64,000 bases of DNA from Novosphingobium meiothermophilum (GTDB taxonomy: Bacteria; Pseudomonadota; Alphaproteobacteria; Sphingomonadales; Sphingomonadaceae), in the NCBI RefSeq assembly GCF_003171715.1, contig NZ_QGHL01000017.1, positions 62,001-126,000 of the forward strand, in the 5' to 3' direction. The notes under the pieces were generated by a model. It did not search any database and was not told the origin of the DNA. It saw only the letters and a program-made list of their open reading frames with translations. Position numbers and translations under genes: made by a program. Below, piece after piece: positions 14,107 to 22,103 of the stretch. The number at the start of each line of letters is the position of its first letter. Within the stretch, counting starts at the first letter, position 1.

Positions 14107-16416
14107 ATGAAGCGGCATCACCAGAACCATTTGCTGTGCGGGCTTTCTGCCATCGCACTCGCAGCCATCCCGGCAGCGGCCAGCGCGCAGGAAGCGCAGC
14201 CCCAGGCCGACGACAGCGCGCCGGGCGGCGGCCTTTCGGAAATCGTCGTCACCGCGCAGAAGAAGGCCGAAAGCATCCAGTCGGTGCCGATCTCGATCGC
14301 GGCCGTGGGCGGCGATACGCTGGCGGCGATGAACGTCACCACGCTCCAGGCACTGCAAGGCGCGGTGCCCAACGTCCAGATCGACAACTTCGCCAATACC
14401 CCCAACAACGCCGTGTTCACCATCCGCGGCATCGGTGTGATCGAACCCGATCCCTATGCCGGCAATACCGTGTCGATCGTGGTCGATGGCGTGCCGCAGT
14501 TCTTCTCGATGGGCGCGCTGCTCGATACCTATGACACCAACCGCGTGGAAATCCTGCGCGGGCCGCAGGGCACGCTGTTCGGCGCAAACACCACGGGCGG
14601 CGTCGTCAACGTTGTCACCAACCAGCCCACTGGCGAGTTCGGCGGCTACGTGCGCGGCACCTACGGCAACTGGAACCGCTTCGACATCAACGCCTCGATC
14701 GAGGCCCCGCTGGTCAAGGACGTGGTCAGCCTCAAGGTTTCGGGCATCCATACCCAGCGCGATGGCTGGGTCACGAACGTGTGGAACGGCGAGGACATGG
14801 GCCGCAAGAATGTCGATGCGGTGCGCGGCCAGCTCTACATCACGCCCACTCCGGACCTGAAGATCACGCTTCAGGGCGAATATGTCGAGGCGCGCAACGG
14901 TGCGCCGATCGTGGTCAACGGCGGTCTGCCCGGCGAGGCGAACTATGTTCCCGAAGGCACCTTCTGGAACGGCGCGAAGCTGCCGATGTATCGCAGCCCC
15001 TGCGCGGTGCCGAACCAGCCCTGCGTTGCGCCCGACAAGTATTTCTCCGGCAACAACGAAGTGCCCGACCAGTCGGACATGACGACGAAGTTCTTCATCG
15101 GCACGATCCAGTATGACAACACCCCGCTGGGCGACATCACCGCGATCACCGGTTACAAGGACTTCACCCTGTTCGAATACACCGATCAGGATGGCACCGC
15201 CAAGACCAACAACGCCACCCGCCGCCGCACCCGCGGCTGGCAGTTCAGCCAGGAGCTGCGCAGCGCCTTCAACGTGGGTGAAAGCTTCAACGCGGTGGCC
15301 GGCGTCTTCTATCTGAAGACCCACTACAACCACTACCAGATGTATCACCTGGATTTCGCGCTGCCCGGTCTCATCCAGTATAACGTGCAGGATCAGGGCA
15401 CCGAAAGCTTCTCGGCCTTCGTGCAGACCTATACCCAGATCACCGACAGCCTGAAGCTTTCGGCCGGCATCCGCTACACGCACGACAGCATCGATGCGCG
15501 CGCCACGCTCGACACCGGGCTGGGCAGCGAGCCGCTCACCTCGCCCAACTGGGACCGCTTCGATGTGGTCTTCCCCGGCAGCCTCGATGTGGGCGGCAAG
15601 AAGAGCTGGAACAACGTGGGCTGGAAGATCGGCCTCGATTATGAACTGGGCCGCAACCAGCTCGTCTATGCCAACTGGGCGCGCGGCTTCAAGTCGGGCG
15701 GCTTCACGGGCCGCATCGGCGTGGCGGCCGATGGCGATACGCCCTACAACCCCGAACGTGTCGATACCTTCGAAGTGGGCCTGAAGGCCGATTTCCTCGA
15801 CCGGCGCCTGCGCACCAACCTTGCCGCGTTCTACACCAGCTACCGCGACATGCAGGTGGCGCAGATCTACTTCGATCCCGATACGAACGTGCAGGGCAAC
15901 CGCATCCTCAATGCGGCCAAATCCGAGATCAAGGGCTTCGAACTCGAAGTGCAGGCCGTGCCCACCGATGGCCTCACGTTGCGCGGCTCGCTCGCCTGGC
16001 TCGACACGAAATACAAGGAGTTCCTTTACTTCGATCCGGTCTCTGCCCAGACCCTCGATCTCAGGGGCTTTGCGCTTCAGAACGCGCCGAAGTGGGCCTC
16101 GACACTGGGCGTGAACTACAGCCACACCTTTGCCAACGGCTCCAGCATCGTGGCCGACGCAAGCTGGATGTACACCGGCCAGAAGTTCTATACCGCCATC
16201 GTCAACAGCCCGCGTTCCACCATCCAGCCGACCTATTATGTCGATGCGCTGCTCACGTATTACGGGCCGGACAAGCGCTATTCGATCGGCCTGTGGGGCA
16301 AGAACCTGTTCGACAAGCGCTATATCTCCACCGTTTACGACAGCCCCGGCTACATGGGCCTCGTCGGCTATGCCCCGCCCCGCCAGTTCGGCGTGACCGT
16401 GGGTTACAACTTCTGA
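14107..16416 (+). CDS. TonB-dependent outer-membrane receptor
   Basis: A 769-residue receptor. A signal peptide ends at AASAQ (about residue 24). The plug starts at EIVVTAQKKAESIQSVPISI, with VEILRGPQGTLFGANTTGGVVNVVTNQP and a barrel ending in FGVTVGYNF. The ATG at 14107 has GGGAGGG about 9 bp upstream. It lies directly after a TetR-type palindrome and is divergent from the tetR gene, so its expression is probably substrate-induced. A strong terminator follows. It probably imports the substrate of the cluster; the substrate is not evident. Confidence 0.95.
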   Translation: MKRHHQNHLLCGLSAIALAAIPAAASAQEAQPQADDSAPGGGLSEIVVTAQKKAESIQSVPISIAAVGGDTLAAMNVTTLQALQGAVPNVQIDNFANTPNNAVFTIRGIGVIEPDPYAGNTVSIVVDGVPQFFSMGALLDTYDTNRVEILRGPQGTLFGANTTGGVVNVVTNQPTGEFGGYVRGTYGNWNRFDINASIEAPLVKDVVSLKVSGIHTQRDGWVTNVWNGEDMGRKNVDAVRGQLYITPTPDLKITLQGEYVEARNGAPIVVNGGLPGEANYVPEGTFWNGAKLPMYRSPCAVPNQPCVAPDKYFSGNNEVPDQSDMTTKFFIGTIQYDNTPLGDITAITGYKDFTLFEYTDQDGTAKTNNATRRRTRGWQFSQELRSAFNVGESFNAVAGVFYLKTHYNHYQMYHLDFALPGLIQYNVQDQGTESFSAFVQTYTQITDSLKLSAGIRYTHDSIDARATLDTGLGSEPLTSPNWDRFDVVFPGSLDVGGKKSWNNVGWKIGLDYELGRNQLVYANWARGFKSGGFTGRIGVAADGDTPYNPERVDTFEVGLKADFLDRRLRTNLAAFYTSYRDMQVAQIYFDPDTNVQGNRILNAAKSEIKGFELEVQAVPTDGLTLRGSLAWLDTKYKEFLYFDPVSAQTLDLRGFALQNAPKWASTLGVNYSHTFANGSSIVADASWMYTGQKFYTAIVNSPRSTIQPTYYVDALLTYYGPDKRYSIGLWGKNLFDKRYISTVYDSPGYMGLVGYAPPRQFGVTVGYNF

Positions 16417-16432
16417 TCTGAAATCCTCCCTG

Positions 16433-16473
16433 GCCCCGGTCGACATCACCCAGCGCGACCGGGGCACTTTTTT
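16433..16473 (+). terminator. Rho-independent terminator after the TonB receptor
   Basis: GCCCCGGTCG at 16433-16442 pairs perfectly with CGACCGGGGC at 16456-16465 around a 13-base loop and is followed by ACTTTTTTT. This is the clearest intrinsic terminator in the window. Confidence 0.9.
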
Positions 16474-16491
16474 CCAGAAGCGGAGGGAACC

Positions 16492-17553
16492 ATGATCGGA
16501 CCGGACGATCTCATCGCCCGCCACGGCATTCTCAATGCCCTTGCCGCGCACAGCCGCGGGGTTGACCGGGCAGATGCCAACCTGCTCGCCAGCGCCTATC
16601 ACGAAGGGGCGACGGTCGATTACGGCTTCTTTGCCGGGCCTGCCGCCACGCTGGTGGAAATCCTCGCGGGCGCGCAGAAAAGCGCGCCGCCCACGCTGCA
16701 TCGCACCTCGAACTCATGGATCCGGGTCGAGGGCAATGCCGCCACTTCCGAATCCTATGTCATCGCCTATGTCGAGGAAGCGGGCCTGCAACGTTTCGTG
16801 CTGGGCCGCTATCTCGATCGGCACGAATGCCGTCCCGTCGCTGGCGGCCCGGCCCAATGGCGGCTTACCCACCGCACTTACGTGCTCGATGGCAATCTGA
16901 ACCGCGAAGGCAGCCCGGAGTGCGCCGATCCGCCCACCGGCTTTGAACACTTCGTGCCCGCAGGCGCAAAGGGCGCCGCCGATCCGGGCCGCGCGCTGCT
17001 GGCCTTCCATGCCGCCTCAGCCAGAGGAAACACCATGACGCCAATCCATAACCGCGAGGCAGCGCTCGATGCCGCGCTGGCCCGCGCCGAAATCCACGAT
17101 CTGTGCATGGCCTATGCCCGCGGCGTGGACCGCGCCGATGCCGAACTGCTCGCCGCGATCTTCACCGAGGATTCCACCGTCATATCCGGGGTGGTCAACG
17201 GTTCGGGCCGCCAGTTTGCCGAACAGATCACCGCCTTTGTGCGCGACAACCTCGAAATGTGCTTCCACTCGGTTGCCAACGAATGGGTCGATGTTCGCGG
17301 AGATGAAGCCGTGGGCGAGCACTATGCGATCGCCCAGATGGTGCAGGCCGGCACCGAAGTGCTCACCGGCGGGCGCTATATCGATCATTACGTGCGGCGC
17401 GATGGCCGATGGCTGATCCGCTCGCGCACGTTCGTGGCCGACTGGACGCATTCCCACCCCTCCACGATGCAGCGCGACAGTTTCTACGAAGCGCTCACGA
17501 TCCGCGGATGCTTTGGCCGGCAAGACCCGGTTTACGCCCACTGGGCTGCTTGA
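16492..17553 (+). CDS. Tandem SnoaL-like double-domain protein
   Basis: A 353-residue open frame with two NTF2/SnoaL-like domains. Domain 1 (about 1-150) has ARHGILNALAAHSRGVDRADANLLASAY; domain 2 (about 190-345) has the closely similar ARAEIHDLCMAYARGVDRADAELLAAIF. Each is the length of a normal single-domain family member, which elsewhere in this window are separate genes. Between them an in-frame ATG at 17035 has AGAGGAAAC 6 bp upstream, so a second shorter protein may also be made. Most simply, two adjacent genes fused by loss of a stop, or a true pseudo-dimer. Related proteins act as dehydratases or isomerases, or resemble oxygenase beta subunits. Confidence 0.8.
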   Translation: MIGPDDLIARHGILNALAAHSRGVDRADANLLASAYHEGATVDYGFFAGPAATLVEILAGAQKSAPPTLHRTSNSWIRVEGNAATSESYVIAYVEEAGLQRFVLGRYLDRHECRPVAGGPAQWRLTHRTYVLDGNLNREGSPECADPPTGFEHFVPAGAKGAADPGRALLAFHAASARGNTMTPIHNREAALDAALARAEIHDLCMAYARGVDRADAELLAAIFTEDSTVISGVVNGSGRQFAEQITAFVRDNLEMCFHSVANEWVDVRGDEAVGEHYAIAQMVQAGTEVLTGGRYIDHYVRRDGRWLIRSRTFVADWTHSHPSTMQRDSFYEALTIRGCFGRQDPVYAHWAA

Positions 17554-17565
17554 GGAACGAACGAC

Positions 17566-18312
17566 ATGGGCAAGATGGATGGCAAGGTTGCACTGATAAC
17601 CGGCGGCGCTTCGGGCCTTGGCGCGGAAGATGCGCGCGTGCTCGCCAGCGAAGGCGCGCGCGTGGTCATCACCGACATGCAGGAAGAGCTGGGCCGCAAG
17701 GTCGCCGCCGAAATCCCGGACTGCTTGTTTCTGCACCACGATGTGCGCGATGAAGCGCGCTGGCAGGAAATCGTGGCCGAAACGCTGCGCCGGTTCGGCC
17801 GCCTCGATACGCTGGTGAACAACGCCGGGCTGGTCCGCTTCGGCACGGTCGAGGACCTGAGCTGGGACGATTACAAGCTGCAAACCGATGTCATGGCGGG
17901 CGGCACGTTCCTTGGCTGCAAGGCCGCGCTGCCGCACATGAGCAGGGACGGCTCCGGCTCGATCATCAACATGGCTTCGGTTGGCGGGATCAAGGGCATC
18001 AGCGCCATTCCCGCCTATGCAGCGGCCAAGGCCGGGATCATCGGGATGACCCGCTCCATCGCGGTGCACTGCCGCGAACAGGGCTATCGCATCCGCTGCA
18101 ATTCGATTTCTCCGGGCGGCATCGTCACCCCGATGACCGCGCAGGCCCTTGCCGAACTGCCCTCTGACCACGCCGGGCTGGATCAGGCAAACAACCACGG
18201 CATGGGCCAGCCCATCGATATTGCCAAGATGGTGCTCTACCTTGCCTGCGATGATGGTCGCCACATCACCGGCACCAATATCGTGATCGACAACGGCGAG
18301 ACGATGGCCTGA
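17566..18312 (+). CDS. Short-chain dehydrogenase/reductase (SDR)
   Basis: A 248-residue classical SDR. It has TGGASGLG for NAD(P) binding, Asp in VVITDMQEE suggesting NAD preference, NNAG, catalytic Ser in NMASVGG, Tyr-x3-Lys in YAAAK and the PGGIVTPM loop. It resembles cyclopentanol or hydroxysteroid dehydrogenases. It starts 12 bp after the double SnoaL gene with GAGGAA about 9 bp upstream, so the two are one transcription unit. Confidence 0.92.
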   Translation: MGKMDGKVALITGGASGLGAEDARVLASEGARVVITDMQEELGRKVAAEIPDCLFLHHDVRDEARWQEIVAETLRRFGRLDTLVNNAGLVRFGTVEDLSWDDYKLQTDVMAGGTFLGCKAALPHMSRDGSGSIINMASVGGIKGISAIPAYAAAKAGIIGMTRSIAVHCREQGYRIRCNSISPGGIVTPMTAQALAELPSDHAGLDQANNHGMGQPIDIAKMVLYLACDDGRHITGTNIVIDNGETMA

Positions 18313-18378
18313 TTTCGGGGCCTGATGTCGGGGTCTGACGAACCCTCGGCCGCCAGCGGTTGCCCCGCCGCCACCTCC

Positions 18379-18394
18379 ATGATACCGCTATCAT
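18379..18394. promoter_or_regulatory. Inverted repeat upstream of the GH67 gene, probable operator
   Basis: ATGATA at 18379-18384 and TATCAT at 18389-18394 form perfect 6-bp arms around CCGC. It lies 20-35 bp before the alpha-glucuronidase start. The form resembles LacI/GntR-type operators of hemicellulose genes, but no such regulator is in the window. Confidence 0.5.
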
Positions 18395-18413
18395 AAAGGT
18401 GGGGAGGGTGAAG

Positions 18414-20495
18414 ATGGCGGCAATGCGGCAAGGGCGGCACAGGCGCGGTATCACAGGCTGGGCGGTCCGCTTCTGCGCCGCGGTGCTGCCGCTCCTGCTG
18501 CTGCTTCTTGGCCCCGTGGCCCGCGCCAGCGATGGCTACAGCCTCTGGCTGGGCGAACCGGCGCCCACGCCAGCCGCCAACCGCATCGAAGCCCCGGCCG
18601 GCTCCTCCAGCCCCACCATCGCTCTGGCCATGGCGGAACTGCGCCGCAGCCTGCCGCGCGTGCCCATGCCCGTGCGCCTTGTGCTGGCGGATGATCCGGC
18701 GCTGGGCGATGAAGGCTTTGGCTTGCGCATCGCGCGCAGCGGCAAGGGGCAGACCCTGCTCATCACCGCCCGCCGCGATATCGGCCTGCTCTATGGCGCC
18801 TTCGCGCTTGTTCGCCATGTCCGCACGGGCGGCGACCCTGGCGAGCTTGCCCTGACCTCAAGACCCGCCGTCCCGCTGCGGATGCTCAACCACTGGGACA
18901 ATATCGATGGCTTTGTCGAACGCGGCTATGCCGGGCGCTCGCTGTGGGACTGGTGGACCCTGCCCGATTTCGTCGATCCGCGTTATGCCGATTATGCGCG
19001 CGCCAATGCCTCTGTCGGCATCAACGCGGTCGTGCTCAACAATGTCAACGCCAGCGCCGAAAGCCTGACCGCGCCCTATATCGCCAAGACCGCAGCCCTT
19101 GCCGATGTGTTCCGCCCCTATGGCATCCGCGTGTTCCTTTCGGCGCGCCTTTCCGCCCCGCAGGAGCTTGGCGGCCTGCCAACGGCCGATCCGCGCAACC
19201 CATCCGTGGCCGCATGGTGGCGCGAAAAGGCGGACGAAATCTATCGTTCGATCCCCGATTTCGGCGGGTTTCTGGTCAAGGCCAACAGCGAAGGCCAGCC
19301 CGGCCCACGCGATTACGGCGCATCCCATGCCGATGGGGCCAACATGCTGGCCGCGGCCCTTGCCCGCCATGGCGGCACGGTGATCTGGCGCGCCTTCGTC
19401 TATGCCGATACCGATCCGACCGACCGCGCCAAGCAGGCCTACGCCGAGTTTCAGCCGCTCGACGGCAGGTTCGCCGATAACGTGATCGTGCAGGTGAAGA
19501 ACGGTCCCATCGATTTCCAGCCACGCGAACCCGCGCACCCGCTGTTCGGCGCCATGCCCGCCACCCGTCTTGCCGCAGAGTTCCAGATCACCAAGGAATA
19601 CCTCGGCTTCGCCACGCACCTTGCCTATCTCGGCCCGCTCTTTGCCGAAACGCTGGCCGCGCCCACCGGCCACCGTCCGGGCCAGACCGTGGCGAGCACG
19701 CTTTCTGCCATCGCGGGCGTCGCCAACATCGGGCGCGACCGTGACTGGACGGGCAGCGTGTTCAACCAGGCCAACTGGTATGTCTTCGCCCGTCTGGCAT
19801 GGGACCCCTCCCTTGCGCCCGAAGCCGTGGCGCGCGAATGGATCGTCCAGACCTTCGGAGCCGAACCGGCGGTTCTGGCCGCCGTCACGCCCATGATGAT
19901 GCAGTCGCGCGAAGCCGTGGTCGATTACACCGGCCCGCTTGGCCTTGCCCACCTTTTCGCCACGGGTCATCACTATGGTCCGGGGCCGTGGGTGGATGAT
20001 CTGGCACGGCCGGAATGGAACCCGGTCTATTATCACCGCGCGGGGCCATCGGGCATCGGCTTTGATCGCACCGCCACCGGCAGCAATGCGATTGCGCAAT
20101 ATGCCCCCGCCATTGCCGCGCGCCTCGCCCGGCCCGAAACCACCCCGCCCGAACTGCTGCTGTGGTTCCACCACCTGCCATGGGATTTTCCCATGCCCGG
20201 CGGCGGCACGCTGTGGCACGAACTGGTGCGCCGCTATGATCGCGGGGTGGCCACGGTCCACGCCATGCGTCGCCGCTGGGCCAGCGTGCGCGGGCGCATC
20301 GATGAACCGCGCTGGCACAAGACCGATAGCTTCCTTGCCATTCAGGCGCGCGAGGCGGCATGGTGGCGCGATGCCAGCCTGGCTTACTGGATGTCGCTCA
20401 ACCACCTGCCCCTGCCGCCGGGCAGCGCCGCGCCCGCGCACGATCTGGAATGGTATCGCCAGCAGCGCTTCCCCCATGCCCCCGGCAATCCGTAA
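18414..20495 (+). CDS. aguA: GH67 alpha-glucuronidase
   Basis: A protein of about 693 residues. GH67 enzymes remove 4-O-methyl-glucuronic acid from xylo-oligosaccharides. The catalytic residues known from the Cellvibrio enzyme (Glu292, Asp365, Glu393) align with Glu293 in FLVKANSEGQPGP, Asp367 in VKNGPIDFQPREP and Glu395 in FQITKEYLG. The N-terminus has a hydrophobic stretch ending GPVARASDG, suggesting export. The ATG at 18414 follows GGGGAGGG, and a palindrome just upstream suggests separate regulation. It is the only glycosidase in a cluster otherwise devoted to oxygenases, so it might remove a glucuronic acid from a glycoconjugate or be unrelated to the neighbours. Confidence 0.93.
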   Translation: MAAMRQGRHRRGITGWAVRFCAAVLPLLLLLLGPVARASDGYSLWLGEPAPTPAANRIEAPAGSSSPTIALAMAELRRSLPRVPMPVRLVLADDPALGDEGFGLRIARSGKGQTLLITARRDIGLLYGAFALVRHVRTGGDPGELALTSRPAVPLRMLNHWDNIDGFVERGYAGRSLWDWWTLPDFVDPRYADYARANASVGINAVVLNNVNASAESLTAPYIAKTAALADVFRPYGIRVFLSARLSAPQELGGLPTADPRNPSVAAWWREKADEIYRSIPDFGGFLVKANSEGQPGPRDYGASHADGANMLAAALARHGGTVIWRAFVYADTDPTDRAKQAYAEFQPLDGRFADNVIVQVKNGPIDFQPREPAHPLFGAMPATRLAAEFQITKEYLGFATHLAYLGPLFAETLAAPTGHRPGQTVASTLSAIAGVANIGRDRDWTGSVFNQANWYVFARLAWDPSLAPEAVAREWIVQTFGAEPAVLAAVTPMMMQSREAVVDYTGPLGLAHLFATGHHYGPGPWVDDLARPEWNPVYYHRAGPSGIGFDRTATGSNAIAQYAPAIAARLARPETTPPELLLWFHHLPWDFPMPGGGTLWHELVRRYDRGVATVHAMRRRWASVRGRIDEPRWHKTDSFLAIQAREAAWWRDASLAYWMSLNHLPLPPGSAAPAHDLEWYRQQRFPHAPGNP

Positions 20496-20601
20496 AAGGC
20501 CCTGACGCCTTCCGTTTGCAGCGCCCCCTATCCAAAAAGCCAAGCGCCGCGTGGCGCCCGCTGTCGCATGATCGGCGCAAAGCATCAGAGAGGATCAGCC
20601 C

Positions 20602-21819
20602 ATGCAGCCGCCTGTCCAAGCGCAGCCGCCCGCCCACCTTCCACCAGACCGCATCGTCGATATCGACATCTACATGCCGCCCGGCCTCGATACGCAGGGC
20701 TTTCACAAGGCGTGGAGCGACCTTAGCGCGCAGCATCCCCCGGTCGTCTGGACGGCGCGCAACGAAGGCCACTGGATCGCGCTGGGAGGCGATGCGCTGC
20801 ACGATGTCCAGTCCGATCCCGAACGCTTTTCCAGCCGCGTGATCGTCCTGCCCAAATCGGTGGGCGAAATGCACGGCCTCATCCCCACCACCATCGATCC
20901 GCCCGAACACCGGCCCTATCGCCAGCTTCTGAACGCGCATCTCCATCCCGGCGCAATCCGCGGCCTTTCCGACAATATCCGGCAGACCGCGATCGACCTG
21001 ATCGAAGGCTTCGCCGCGCGCGGGCACTGCAACTTCACCTCCGAATATGCCGAACAGTTCCCCATCCGCGTGTTCATGGCGCTGGTCGGCATCGATCCGG
21101 CAGAGGCGCCGAAGATCCGCCACTGGGCCGAATGCATGACCCGGCCCGGCATGGACATGACCTTCGATGAAGCCAAGGCCGTGTTCTTCGATTACGTCGG
21201 CCCGCTGATCGATGCCCGCCGCGAAAATCCCGGCGAGGACATGATCAGCGCCATGATCAATGCCGATCTGGGCGAGGGCCGCACCCTCTCGCGTGACGAG
21301 GCGCTGTCCATCGTCACGCAGGTGCTGATCGCGGGGCTGGATACCGTGGTCAACGTGCTGGGCTTCATCATGTGCGAACTGGCCGACAACGCGCCCCTGC
21401 GCGCCGAACTGCGCCAGCGCGGCGATGACATCCTGCCCGTGGTCCACGAACTGTTCCGCCGTTTCGGGCTGGTCAGCATCGCGCGCGAGGTGCGCCGCGA
21501 CATTCCCGATTTCCACGGCGTCGCCCTGAAGGCGGGCGACATGATCGCCATTCCCACGCAGGTCCACGGGCTTGATCCGCGCATCAACCCCGATCCGCTG
21601 AGGATAGACCCCGCGCGCAAGCGCGCGCGCCATTCCACTTTCGGGTCCGGCCCGCACATGTGCCCGGGGCAGGAACTGGCGCGCAAGGAAGTGGCGATCA
21701 CGCTGGCCGAATGGCTGCGCCGCATTCCCGATTTTTCGCTGGGCGCCGGATCGGACCTTTCGCCGGTTCCGGGCATCGTCGGCGCGCTGCGCCGTGTCGA
21801 ACTGGTCTGGAACGTCTGA
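20602..21819 (+). CDS. Cytochrome P450, CYP101 (P450cam-like) family
   Basis: A 405-residue soluble P450. The haem-binding loop FGSGPHMCPGQ supplies Cys354; the I-helix AGLDTV is at 244-249 and the ELFRR (ExxR) motif at 283-287. Close resemblance to P450cam runs along the length: GHWIA, IPTTIDPPEHRPYR, GHCNFTSEYAEQFPIRVFM and LTRIPDFS-like segments. The P450cam camphor-hydrogen-bonding Tyr96 aligns with His91 in EMHGLIP, so camphor is unlikely to be the substrate. No ferredoxin or ferredoxin reductase is in the window. Family members hydroxylate terpenoids, norisoprenoids or similar alicyclics. The ATG at 20602 follows GAGAGGATC. Confidence 0.93.
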   Translation: MQPPVQAQPPAHLPPDRIVDIDIYMPPGLDTQGFHKAWSDLSAQHPPVVWTARNEGHWIALGGDALHDVQSDPERFSSRVIVLPKSVGEMHGLIPTTIDPPEHRPYRQLLNAHLHPGAIRGLSDNIRQTAIDLIEGFAARGHCNFTSEYAEQFPIRVFMALVGIDPAEAPKIRHWAECMTRPGMDMTFDEAKAVFFDYVGPLIDARRENPGEDMISAMINADLGEGRTLSRDEALSIVTQVLIAGLDTVVNVLGFIMCELADNAPLRAELRQRGDDILPVVHELFRRFGLVSIAREVRRDIPDFHGVALKAGDMIAIPTQVHGLDPRINPDPLRIDPARKRARHSTFGSGPHMCPGQELARKEVAITLAEWLRRIPDFSLGAGSDLSPVPGIVGALRRVELVWNV

Positions 21820-21820
21820 T

Positions 21821-21918
21821 GCCAGGGCGCGATGAGCTTGACTTATCGCGCCTTGGCTAAGCCCGTGCGGCGCTTGAGCATTTCCAAGGCGTGATGCGTC
21901 AGCATCCCAGCGCCTTGG
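21821..21918 (+). repeat. Two stable hairpins downstream of the P450
   Basis: Hairpin 1 pairs GGCGCGAT (21826-21833) with ATCGCGCC (21845-21852), extended by GCCA/TTGGC with a bulge. Hairpin 2 pairs CCAAGGCG (21884-21891) with CGCCTTGG (21911-21918) and contains a nested GATGC/GCATC. Both share the right-arm sequence GCGCCTTGG. Neither is followed by a T-run. They may serve as a terminator or transcript-stabilising element, or be copies of a palindromic repeat. Confidence 0.5.
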
Positions 21919-22010
21919 TATGAGGCTGTTCGCCGCTCCCCCCTTCCCGCTGCCTCGCATTCGCCCCGCCCGGCCACGCGCCGGGACGGGCGATCTGCGC
22001 GGCGATGCAG

Positions 22011-22032
22011 AACCTAGCGCTTCGACTAGGTT
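22011..22032. promoter_or_regulatory. AACCTAG / CTAGGTT inverted repeat before Rieske gene 2
   Basis: AACCTAG at 22011-22017 and CTAGGTT at 22026-22032 form 7-bp perfect arms with an 8-base centre. The same heptamer occurs at 3002-3008 upstream of another Rieske gene. It lies 25 bp upstream of the TetR-type operator, so it could be an activator site acting on the same promoter. Confidence 0.45.
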
Positions 22033-22056
22033 GAGCCGAATCGCGCAAGGGATCAT

Positions 22057-22080
22057 AAAACCGGCACCGCTGCCGGTTTT
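22057..22080. promoter_or_regulatory. TetR-type operator, copy C (perfect palindrome before Rieske gene 2)
   Basis: AAAACCGGCA, centre CCGC, TGCCGGTTTT: perfect 10-bp arms. It ends 23 bp before the Rieske gene start at 22104, a position where bound repressor would block transcription. It is the best match to the copies at 13201 and 14011 and defines the consensus. Confidence 0.78.
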
Positions 22081-22103
22081 CGAGAGCGCGGGACGGAGAG
22101 ACC

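Noticed and set aside
14035..16701. 888-residue minus-strand open frame opposite the TonB receptor
   Set aside because: Antisense to a clear receptor with signal peptide and barrel motifs; the His/Val/Gly-rich composition is a reading-frame artefact.
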